Below, piece after piece: positions 49,500 to 59,596 of a stretch of 64,000 nt of DNA. Source of the stretch: Emergomyces orientalis. Taxonomy: Eukaryota; Ascomycota; Eurotiomycetes; Onygenales; Ajellomycetaceae. The stretch is taken from assembly GCA_002110485.1 (NCBI GenBank), contig MOWL01000008.1, positions 124,001 through 188,000 on the forward strand. The letters are read 5' to 3'. How positions within the stretch are numbered: the first letter of the stretch is position 1; each line of letters starts with the position of its first letter. Below the pieces are notes generated by a model. It saw only the letters and a program-made list of their open reading frames with translations, was not told where the DNA came from and made no database searches. Position numbers and translations under genes: made by a program.

Positions 49500-52250
49500 G
49501 TAAGGACGGGCATGGAGGGGATGTTTTCAGGCGGGCTCTGAGGGCGTTCTTCTTCCTTTTGGTTGGAAGGGAGTATCTACATGGGACGAAAAATGGTCGA
49601 CTGAATTTAGGTTGGTTGCTTGTTTCTAGCTGGTTCATGATCTGCTTTGTTCGTTTTAACTTAGCGTTGGTGATCCCGCCAAGCGCCTTTTAGCTGGTTA
49701 TTATTAATAGGCCGATGGGCCCCAACCCCTGAAAGCCGCCCTTAAATTTTTGAAGCACCAACGTTTGTTCGCAACTCTGCGGGATTGGATTGAGTACATC
49801 TGGGAGACATACACCCTTCCTGAATGAGGTGAAATGCCTTTAATTTAATTTCCCGAAACTACAGCCCTTTTTCCGAATATCTTGAACTTGAGATTCCCAC
49901 CCAGGCCTTAAAGGCGTTGGTTGGCCCGCTTAATATCCTCCGCGATCACTTCAAAATTGACATACAACCTTAAAAGCACCAAGTATACATCACTTCACGC
50001 ATAAACCGCGGAATGCATGTACGGTATACCGTGATTAGTTATTCCAAATTCCAACCGCAAATCTTGTCCTACAAGTTACACAGGGAGGAAATGGATGAGG
50101 GACACAAAAAGAAAGGAAAATGTTTAGCCGGGAATGAATAAGAAAAAATTTTTTTTTGCCATATGCAGTAAAGTAGAAGCTGATCGGGCCAGTAACATAA
50201 CTCCGCAAGGAAAGGTTGGACAGCACCATCTGATCCGGTCTCCGTACATGGGATCGCGTTGCTAGAGACCAACCGGTTGATCGCCTGATGAAATTTTGGT
50301 GCCTGGAACCCGGGCATGTCTAGAGATTCGACAGCAACAGGAAAGGAAATGAAAAACGAAAAGAAACAAAAAGAAAAGAAAAGAACATTAAATCCTGAGA
50401 GAGGCCATACGGCCGGTGCTGTTTGGCGCAAATGAGAGTATGCTCTGTTTTTACTCCTCATACCCATTATAGATGTTCCGTTTTCTTCACCTCAAATGTG
50501 ACTGGAAAGAATCGGTGGGGAAGCGTATGTATGTATATAGAAGAGGAAGAAAGCAGTGAATTTTGTTTTCATTATTCATGGAGCCATAGGGCACTCCGCC
50601 TTAACCGCTTTCAAGATCGGTGCCCTAATTTGGAGTTAAGCGCCGCCCGAGTTGTCCTTAAGGCTACTTCTCTCCCGATATTCGATGAGATATCATTATA
50701 TCCCCCGCTGATTGCCCGGTCTTGTTTCTCTCCAGCTCGCTTTTTTCACGAGAGGCGGGCGGAATTTTGAGGATAGGTAGTGTGGCCCCGAAAGATTTAG
50801 TGATGATGGAGATTCGAGGTTTGGTCAAAAACCGATTCTGGGCTACGGCCATGACTGTGCTTCTGACTACCCGTAGCGCTATTATTATTCTGCAGCGTGG
50901 ATTATTGTGTTTTTCTGTTAGTTACCATTACTTATCTGACCAAAGATTGGCCAGGGCGATGGATATTGGGCGCAAGACAGCGGAGTCCACTCCCTCGCCA
51001 TGCCAGCCACGAATGCGATTGGGAGATAAGGGCGCTATCAGTCTGTTTCTAGAACCGTCTTCCTCATCCACTTCCCGGCATCCAGCCAAATATAGGGGAC
51101 AATAATAATGTATGGGAGAATAACAGGGCGAAGTAGGGGAGAATTTTCAAAAGCCTTGGCGGTGGGGATGCCGAGAGATGACGTAGTTGGTAGGGCAGTA
51201 AGAACTGAGGGCAGCGCTGGAGCTGGCGATTTGCCAAGGGTGCAGCCACACCGGATTCAACAACGTTGTGGCGGCACTATGACGTTGGCTTAAGCTAAAA
51301 AAAATAAAAATAAAAAACACATCATATCAGCTTTGAGTTGACAAGCGGAAGATCTGGGATATTTATTTCTCTTGGTTGGTTTTTGGAGGTGGGGATTAAG
51401 GGGGATTTTATACTTTTGTTGTAAATTAATGGTGCTTTGCCGCAATTCAAAGGTCAATAAAAATCCACCTCCCATTGAGTTTCGATCCAATTTATATTTG
51501 ATTTATTTACAGCCATAGTTTTGCGGAAGGAGACCTTCGCGATCCAGCCCAGTCGCCACAGCCCGCGTTGAATTCGCAAATACACACAGCAGTTCACAAT
51601 AATAATGACCGCAGCCAGTGGGCGGTCACGGAGATTTTAAACATGAGATGGAACTTTTTAAGTCCGTAAGTACTAGTTATGTAACTATGTACAGAATGAA
51701 TAATAATCTATCATTCAGCAAATCACAGCGACCCGGCGATTCCATCTCCCTCAGCACCTACAATAAATTGCTCTGCATACTAGTTATAATAAAACCTCCT
51801 TTAGCTAAGTAAAAACTAGCCCCCTGGATGACGACGATGTTTTGTCACAATTCCCATAAAAAATTCCAAAAAACAAATCTCAGTTTCTGGACCCGGATTA
51901 TTCCCAGCTTCTTTTCCCTCTTTTATTATTACTTAAATATCCCCCCATTAACTACTTATTCCAACCTTTCTCCCGTTTTCTTTATTTTTCCTCCTCCTCC
52001 TCCTCCTCTTCTTCTTTCTTAACCTTATTATTTCTCCTCTGATACAAACACACCAACATCATTCCTCCTTCCATTGACTACATCTACTATCTGCTGCTTG
52101 CCTCCTCCATACAGCCAAACAATACCAATAAAATAAACAAAATAAACAAAATAAATAAATAAATTACCCGCTCTATACAAACAAACACCAAACACACACA
52201 TCTCGATCTCTCTTCTCTACTCTCTCTACCAAGTACCAACAAACATCATC
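49500..52250. other. Intergenic between divergent genes
   Basis: Contains the promoters of the unknown minus-strand gene and of the Pmp3 gene. The right end (about 51980-52250) is C/T-rich with CCT repeats, then AAATAAAC-type repeats near 52126-52162, typical of a strongly expressed fungal leader. Open frames at 50423-50770 and 50722-51105 are not protein-like, and the latter begins at TTG, not ATG. Confidence 0.45.
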
Positions 52251-52621
52251 ATGGCTTTCACCGCATCGTGAGTCTTCCCCGACGCTTCCGGGCTGGCTAT
52301 CCCCCCCAACCCAAAACACTTGAAACAACACCCACCACACCCTATTTAAAAGAAACAAGTGAATAAAAAACTAACAACACCCCTTCCATTCATTCCAGAG
52401 ATATCTGCAAAATCATCTTCGCCATCCTCCTGCCACCAGTCGGCGTCTTCCTAGAACGCGGATGCGGTGCCGACCTGCTCATCAACATCTGTTTGACCAT
52501 CCTCGGTTACATCCCTGGTATCATCCATGCTCTGTACGCCACTACAACTCCATCCATCATTATGGGAACCCACCAGCTAACCGTATATTCGTTGCGCAGA
52601 TATATCATTCTCAAATACTAG
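52251..52621 (+). CDS. Plasma membrane proteolipid Pmp3
   Basis: Small hydrophobic membrane protein (UPF0057/Pmp3 family) that in yeast helps maintain plasma-membrane potential and cation tolerance. Three exons join in phase: 52251-52267 (17 nt), 52399-52533 and 52600-52621, giving 57 residues, the usual size. It begins MAFTASDICKIIFAILLPPV, with the family signature LPPVGVFLERGCGADLLINI and a second helix LTILGYIPGIIHALYIILKY at the C-terminus. It is two transmembrane helices and little else. The gene is easy to miss because its longest exon is 135 nt. The long C/T-rich and A-rich leader upstream suggests good expression. Confidence 0.95.
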
Positions 52622-55571
52622 CCATGTGATGAGCTACGACGGCCGGTTTCTTTTTTCACCCTTGCATTCCATTGCATCGTCCGCTCCGTTTTGTTTCGTT
52701 TCGTCTCGCCATGTTTTAAATCAATCGATCCCGATATCGTAATTTTTTTTTTTTAGTTTTTTTTTCTGTTTTCCCTCACCCACCAGTGCAAACTACAACA
52801 ACGACCACACAATGAACTTTGCTCGCCTTTCCGTCAATAATTGTCGCCACTGAAATCCCACTGTTTAACTTCTTGGCTTTTTAACCATTTGAATAACGCA
52901 GGGCGAACAAAAGAACACCGGTGTTACTTTTTTTGGCGGGTCAGGATGTAAGATTATAAGAAAAAAGAAAAAAAATTGCAAGCTAAAAAGAAGGAAACCA
53001 GTGCCGTGATGCCAAAGATTTGAGTTGACTGGTTCCGGGCCCGATCCCATGTTCTATTGCCATTTATATTCCATTCTCCGTCCAGGCAGTAGGATGGGAA
53101 GGGAAGGGAAGGGAATGGAAGGGAGCTTGATGGAATACACGCCCCTCTCTCCCGTTGTTATATTGTTCATGTCATGGCCCCCTTCGAATTACATGTGCTT
53201 TTTTGTTATTTTGTTCTTTTAATTCTGGGTTAAGTCGCTTTTGTTTTATATTTGTGTTCGTGGTTCTCGTTTTTAACGGCCGACTTGTTTGTTCTATTAT
53301 ATTTCAATGATACCAGTTCCTCCCCCCCTCTACATGATTTCTCTGAGGGTTACTTACACACCCTTCGATCTCACTCTCCAACTTTTTTATATTACTTTCC
53401 CTTCCCGGCTTGGTTAAAACGGGCAACTCTCATCCTTTTTTCCGCTGTACATGTTGCACTTCTCATTCATTCTCTCACAGTCTTCCCGACGGCGTAAGCA
53501 TAATATCTCCCTCTCCTTTCCGCCTTTTCCTTTCTTTCCTTCTTCTCTTGTCTGGCTCGGTTTGGGCTTCGTCTGGCCTGATTACTTCAAATGCAGCACA
53601 ATGAAATATTAATGTATAGTAGTTGCGCATGCAGAAAGTTAATTATTTTTTTTTATCCCTCTGTATTCAATCCTCGCGAGGTGATAATTTTTTCTTTCTT
53701 TTTTAGTGTGTTCGCTTCCACTGGTCGTCGCGACGAGTTATCGTGGTAGATGTCCTTGGGAGCCGACAAAAGCTTTTTGATGTTCCATCCTTTCTCGCAC
53801 CCGTGGCCCTTGATTGAGAGGTCTTTCTCGAAATGTAAAATCGATGATGTCGTTATGATTTAGTTTCCAACTCGTATTACTAGCGTGGCCACTAACTGAG
53901 AGCAAGCTCGCCAGGGATGCAGAAAAAGGCAGCCAGCGAGTTTAATATTTCGGCTCATGCACGGAAGATCCAGCTTCACTTAACTGAGGGCTTTTTGATG
54001 GCGTGCAGAATGCAGATTTGGGGGCATCCCCTTTCTTTTCCCGATTGTTACTTCCAGGTTCGTGGTTGTTAACTAGTAGTAGAAGGTACTGCCTCAGGCT
54101 GCGAAAGTGATGTCATCAGGGCCACGTGACTTCCCTGTAGCCGCTGAACCTCCAACCTCAGCCCCCTGAAACCTGAATTGAACCCTGGCCTTGCGAGAAT
54201 CTTCAACGACGGCGCTTAAAAACCTCAGCCCAATCTCATCCAACAACTTCGCATTGCGCTGCAGTATTTGCGGCGTTTCAGCGTTTCAGCACGGCGCCTA
54301 ACCACAATTCCTCCAACTATGTCTCTGTTCTCTGCAAATGAGGACCGCCATTGACCCTGCTCGAGACGGCGAGGGGCATTGGGGATATCCCCCCTCACCC
54401 GCAAGATGTAATAGTTACCCGCATCACTGGGCTGCTAACGAGAGGATTCCATAGGATGGAGATAGTGGTTTACTGGTGGCCCGGTTGGCCCCTGCTAGCT
54501 ACTAGACCGCTGAAGGCGCCCGTTTTTATTTATTTATTTTTGCGCCCACTCTCGTCGAGTCAGAAGCTAGCGGCCAGGGGATGGATGATTTTCTTCTGTT
54601 TCATTTACTGATTACTGATGGGTCTTGTGGGTGAGGGGGGAGATGAAGTTCGTCAGCGGTTTCTGGGCGTGTGGCTATGGAAATGAGGATAGCTTGAGAG
54701 TATACCTGCCGCTGGTTGCTGGTTGGTTGGTTCGTCTGGTTTTATATGTTTTTTGTTTTTTGTTTTTTTTTTTTTTTTTTTTTTTTTGATACGTTCGGGC
54801 AACAATGCCGTCACTGTCACTGTCAAATATCCACTCCCTTCCGAAGAATACCAGTGGTTGTTTGATGGATTCTACAAGATCGCGCTCGCGCTCGCGCGCT
54901 TCAGATCTGGAGGGGGTGGGGTTTTGTGATAATTGTGTATTATTATTTGCTTTTTTTATTTTATTTCATTGCGCAAATCGTTCATCCTTCTTCTATTTTG
55001 TTTTGGTAGTCCCGCTTTTCTTTCTTTCTTGTTTGTCCTGTTTCTTCTCCTTCGTTTGGTTTCCATTTCTGGTTAATTCTCTTCCATATATTTTTATTTT
55101 TTTTATTGTTTTTTGGTGCTACTTTCAGTCAGCGGGGTGTTTTTACCTTGTATGCCCATATACTCCATTACTCCTACTATCATTTTCTTTTTGGTTTTTA
55201 TCACCTTTCGCGATTATCCATCGACATTTCTCCGTGTGGATAAGCCAGTTCTTGTGCCTGTGTGACTGGTTGTACCACGATGATGAGCCGATCTTGGTGA
55301 AATCCAAAGGGATCGTTGCCCGACAGCTTGGGCTGGTTTGAATCGGTATGTCTTGTGGGAAATACAGTGTGCTCTCGGATATCACTTTTGGCAACTCAAC
55401 GGCTCCCAATCTTTATTTCTCTATACCGTTGTTGCTCGAACCTTTATTCATCCCTGCATCGAACATACCCTCCTTGCATCTGTTGTGTGCTCAGTTATAT
55501 AGAGCACACAAGCACCGTTCAACGCTGGAATACCGTAGCTCACTCTTTTTCTCACCCAGAGCTGTCACAGC
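52622..55571. other. Intergenic between Pmp3 and CFEM genes
   Basis: The left part is the 3' region of the Pmp3 gene. A CACGTGAC box occurs at about 54123-54130, followed near 54319 by a short ATG frame of 11 codons. It could be the remnant or first exon of something, but I could not extend it. A T run (about 54763-54787) and T-rich sequence follow. The right end should hold the promoter of the CFEM gene. Confidence 0.4.
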
Positions 55572-58055
55572 ATGTCGCGCCGTTTTCAGACCCGGTTAGC
55601 AATCGTTTTACAGCTTACAGTTGCAGTACCATATCCGTTCTGTCAGGCAGACGAGATCTTACCCCGTGCCACAAATATACTGGTGGGTAATGCTGTACCG
55701 GCCTGCGCGCAGGACTGCTTGCTCTCATCTATAAAGTCGGATTTCCCCGCTGTTGTCTGCCCGAATCCACGCGACCTATCCTGCCTCTGTACAAGAAGAT
55801 CTACCACGGGGTTTACGCTTGGTGAAGCTGCTCTGCGTTGTGTATACTCTTCTTGCTTGGACCCTGGAATCCGGGAGTTTCAGGCATATGCCATCTGCTC
55901 TGGCATCCGGAATGCCCTTCCAAATACCCATTCCGCAATCACCATCACACCTACAACCATGACGACGACAGACAGAGACCCAACTCCTTCGAAAACATTC
56001 TCCGAGACGACTTTCCTTCCAACTTCTAGTCCTAGTGTTACTTCTTCATCCGTTTTGGCAATACCAACCAGTTCAAGTGCTAGTAAAACACCTTCGTCCA
56101 CTGCCCTATTATCCAGTACTTCGACCTCTACCCAACCAACTAGACTTCCATCCGAATCTCCCGAACCTCCTGCAGCCGCTGATGCACCTCGCATGACCAG
56201 CGCCCAGATAATAGGAGCTTCCATCGGCGGCGCAGCTGCAGGTGCATTAGTCTTAGCCTTGATCATATTACTCTTTTTAAACCGTCGTCGAAAGAAGATG
56301 ACAAATCATGAGAGCGAATTCGAAATCGGCGGGCATATGTCCGACCCCGCTCCACAGGATTTCTTAGCGGGTTATCGGGGTGCCCGGGCTCTTGGGTCCC
56401 CCATTGGCATATACAACGAACCAGTCGTCCGACGGCTTACTCTCCCAACTAATAATACTCGGCAATCAGCCGCTACTGCTCCCGGTGCTGGTACTGGTGT
56501 TGGTAGCTTTACTTATCCGTATCCCACTTACAGACATAGCGGTAGTGATGATGCGAGTTTATCGACCCCCAATGCGCCGAATTCTAAATCACCTCGTAGA
56601 GTCTCGCAATTGTTACCGGAGAAACCTAATTACGAAGTACATTCATCACAACATCCGATTACCGAACGCTTAGGACGCCGACCAGACAGTTCAACCACGG
56701 TATTTGAGGAGGAAGACGATGAGGATAGGAGAGCACTCATTGCTGCGAACAACCACTGGCCACCCACACATCCAAGTGGTGGATATAACAGTAGTTCTGC
56801 AAACAAGAATTATTCACAACGGCAACAGTACGGCCATCAATATACGGCGGTTTACCAGAATAATGGGAGACAACCAGAACAACAGCAACGATGGCAGCGG
56901 CGGCAACCTCCAACATTAAGACTAGTAACCCCTGCCAGCAACAATGCTTACCAGGCTCGAACAAATATGACCACCTCTCCTCCGAAGGTTACGTACCAAC
57001 GCACGAATTTTGGAACATCCATGCGACCCAGCGGGCCAACACCAAGTGGACATTCGAATTTCTACCCACCGGCCGGAGCCGGAGCTGGAGCTGGGAAGTA
57101 TGGCGGCCCAGTCGACCCCCAATTGAGCCAAAAGAGGCGAAGAGCGAACGATCGGATCTCCGCCGGGTCGGTTACAAGTTTTGAGTCCGTTGAGTCGAAC
57201 GGTGGGACGAGAAATGGTAATGTAGCTGCCGTTCCCAAGCGCGCCCCCGCCACCGTCCGCCTCAGCCCTGTCAGAGAAAAATCGGCCTCCCCAGATCCGA
57301 ATGCCTACCCGAAGCCGCGGTCTGAGCCGCTAAGGCACCCGCGAATGGCCGGGCGATTTGCGCCTTTAAATAGAAATTTTCATGGGCAAGGGCAAGGGCA
57401 GGGGCAAAGTGAGAAAACCAGCGGGGCGAATGCCAGTAGCTCACGCTCACATCTGTATCAATATCCACATCCACATCCTAATCCCGCCAGCGCTACCAAT
57501 AATGTTCCCAAATTCCCGAAATTCCATCAACCGCTCCGACCACCTATACCTCCTCCTAAACAGGAACCACTACCACCAAACCAGCGGCAGCTGCATCAAT
57601 ATTCGCCACACACCACCAGTGAACCTCGAAATAGCGGAACCAGCAGCAATAGCAATAGTAATAGCAATAGCAACAGCAATAGCAACAACAGCCTCCTCAG
57701 CAAGCGCCGCGGAGAAGCCGTGGCAGATAAGATGGAGAGCGAGCTGAATGTGGACAAAGCAAGCGGGAGGCGGCCCAGCCCATTGAATTCGGGGAATAAA
57801 TCGGACAGTACTGGGGCGGCGGTACAGGCCGGTTTGAGGACACCATCGCCGTCGTTGGCGTTCCAGGCACGGCAGAAGAGACAGGCCCAGCAACACCAAC
57901 ACCAACGACTGCAACAGCAGCAACGGCGGCGGGATATAGAGCATACTGACGATGATAGCGACGGTTATGTGGAACAGTTTGACCTGTCGGGGTCTCAGGG
58001 GAGAAAATTGACACCTACGAGACGCGGGCCGGATTTATACCTCAATGTCGAGTGA
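55572..58055 (+). CDS. CFEM-domain single-pass membrane protein
   Basis: Cell-surface protein of a fungus-specific class. CFEM domains of related proteins bind haem or act in surface sensing, and the role here is unknown. It is a single exon of 827 residues. A hydrophobic signal sequence (about residues 7-26) precedes the domain with eight Cys at 45, 49, 63, 71, 73, 90, 95 and 109. The motif DLSCLC puts Asp68 three residues before a CxC pair, as in haem-binding members. A Ser/Thr-rich stalk (about 120-205) leads to one transmembrane helix (about 213-236, starting IIGASIGGAAAGALVLALII) stopped by NRRRKK. The remaining 590 residues would be cytoplasmic, rich in Pro, Ser, Asn, Gln and Arg, with a Ser-Asn repeat encoded near 57640-57690 and a Gln-rich part near 57885-57930. 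No GPI-anchor signal is visible. The tail is far longer than in ordinary CFEM proteins. Confidence 0.88.
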   Translation: MSRRFQTRLAIVLQLTVAVPYPFCQADEILPRATNILVGNAVPACAQDCLLSSIKSDFPAVVCPNPRDLSCLCTRRSTTGFTLGEAALRCVYSSCLDPGIREFQAYAICSGIRNALPNTHSAITITPTTMTTTDRDPTPSKTFSETTFLPTSSPSVTSSSVLAIPTSSSASKTPSSTALLSSTSTSTQPTRLPSESPEPPAAADAPRMTSAQIIGASIGGAAAGALVLALIILLFLNRRRKKMTNHESEFEIGGHMSDPAPQDFLAGYRGARALGSPIGIYNEPVVRRLTLPTNNTRQSAATAPGAGTGVGSFTYPYPTYRHSGSDDASLSTPNAPNSKSPRRVSQLLPEKPNYEVHSSQHPITERLGRRPDSSTTVFEEEDDEDRRALIAANNHWPPTHPSGGYNSSSANKNYSQRQQYGHQYTAVYQNNGRQPEQQQRWQRRQPPTLRLVTPASNNAYQARTNMTTSPPKVTYQRTNFGTSMRPSGPTPSGHSNFYPPAGAGAGAGKYGGPVDPQLSQKRRRANDRISAGSVTSFESVESNGGTRNGNVAAVPKRAPATVRLSPVREKSASPDPNAYPKPRSEPLRHPRMAGRFAPLNRNFHGQGQGQGQSEKTSGANASSSRSHLYQYPHPHPNPASATNNVPKFPKFHQPLRPPIPPPKQEPLPPNQRQLHQYSPHTTSEPRNSGTSSNSNSNSNSNSNSNNSLLSKRRGEAVADKMESELNVDKASGRRPSPLNSGNKSDSTGAAVQAGLRTPSPSLAFQARQKRQAQQHQHQRLQQQQRRRDIEHTDDDSDGYVEQFDLSGSQGRKLTPTRRGPDLYLNVE

Positions 58056-59596
58056 GATGGAAATATTTTTTCCCAAAAATTTTCCGTGGTTGCTCTTTTT
58101 TTTCCGTTTAACATAAGGAGGTGGTCGCGAGACCCCTTTATTTATTTTAAATCTTGTTTCTTCTTTCGTTATATCGTACTAGAGTGCCAGTTCCCGGTTT
58201 TTTATTGGTAAAAAGTCTTCCACCATCCGTCCACCACCTCGAATCCCTGTTCCGCCATTCTTTTTGATTTTTATATTGTCTACGCAGCTCAAAAATATGG
58301 GTTGGTGAATGCCTAGCGCCCATTTTTTCCTTCTCTTACTACGTTTTTATCCTTCGCTGTATAGAAAACCTCTGCACGTCGGATCCGTCACCTCATATAT
58401 CTCGTCATTTCCTTCACTGTGTTTATTTCATTGATATACCCCATCCTGATCATATCCGCTATATTATTTTCTCTTTCCATGTCTCCTTATTTATTTTATT
58501 TTTTTAAAAGAAAAAAAAAGGACCTTTCGTTTTCACGGCCCTCATTGTACAGTACATTCCGGGGCTCTCGTGCCAGCCATTCATTTCCCCATCTCCATTT
58601 ATTAATCTATATTGCCCATGTCATATTTGGTTTTGATACTGTCAGAGAAAAGGATATAGTGGCGAAAAGTATAGATATCATATATATCCACTACACCCCA
58701 CCCCAACGAGAAGAAGCAGAGATAAGGGCAATCTTATATACACATTCCTTTTGGTTAGCAGAGGGTTTTTGGCGAGGATTAGTTCTAGTTATTGATGAAT
58801 CTTATGCTCGTTTTTCTCTGATCCTTCCCTTCCTGCCAGCTGCTACGTGAGCGCAGCACCCTTCCCCGTTTTGAATACCCGTGTGAATTGCTGCATACTT
58901 CCCATTTATGTATGACTGTATGGAACAGGATGCCCATATGCAACTCCAGAAATACCAGACCAATATTTGGAATTTATTTCATTCCATTAGTTCCCCTCCA
59001 TTCTCAAAGGCTGGGTAAACTATGAAAAGCTTTCCCCTTTCCTCAACCCCAAAAAGTCTTCTGGTTTTATCTCTTGACCTCTGCCGAAATGTACTGGACT
59101 CACCCGACGATATCAATGTATTGATTTCGGACACTAGCATTCCAAATACACCGGATCTATGATGTGTGACACGAGGGAAAAATCGTCTGACAACCGATCC
59201 AATTATCTATGGGCTAAGGATGTTCTTGAAAAGCTCTCCGTATTTCCCACAGTTCTGGCGTACTGATGAATGTGAATTATCTTTGCAGTTGGGTCAACCT
59301 GGGACAATAACTATCACGTGGCAACTCATGAAATCCATTAAGTTAAGCTGAGGTCCAACGCATGTATAAACACTTCCCGCTTCCCCGCTTCCCCGAATCC
59401 CACATTCCCATGCCGTTTCGTTTGACATCTGCCAAAATCTGCCATTTCGTGAGAGGGCGGGCAGCCCAGTTGCTTTGATCTCTGCTTCCTCTGTGCAGCC
59501 ATACATTCCTTTCAGAATTTAACACCCTTTCGTCCAACGCGTTTCGTGAACACCCCCTGCCACGTACCGAGGCCCTTCGCATGCTACAAGCAGTAG
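58056..59596. other. Intergenic
   Basis: The left part is T-rich and fits the 3' UTR of the CFEM gene. TA-rich sequence follows. The right end should contain the start, and perhaps a small first exon, of the next gene. An ATG at 59409 leads through 13 codons to a good donor GTGAGA, but I could not link it in phase to the downstream exon. Confidence 0.4.

Noticed and set aside
54319..54354. Short ATG frame (11 codons) downstream of a CACGTGAC box
   Set aside because: Looks like a possible first exon, but no donor and downstream exon could be matched in phase to a recognisable protein.
54805..55341. 178-codon plus-strand frame rich in Phe and Leu
   Set aside because: T-rich DNA translated as hydrophobic residues; no family signature, and it ends just before the CFEM gene.
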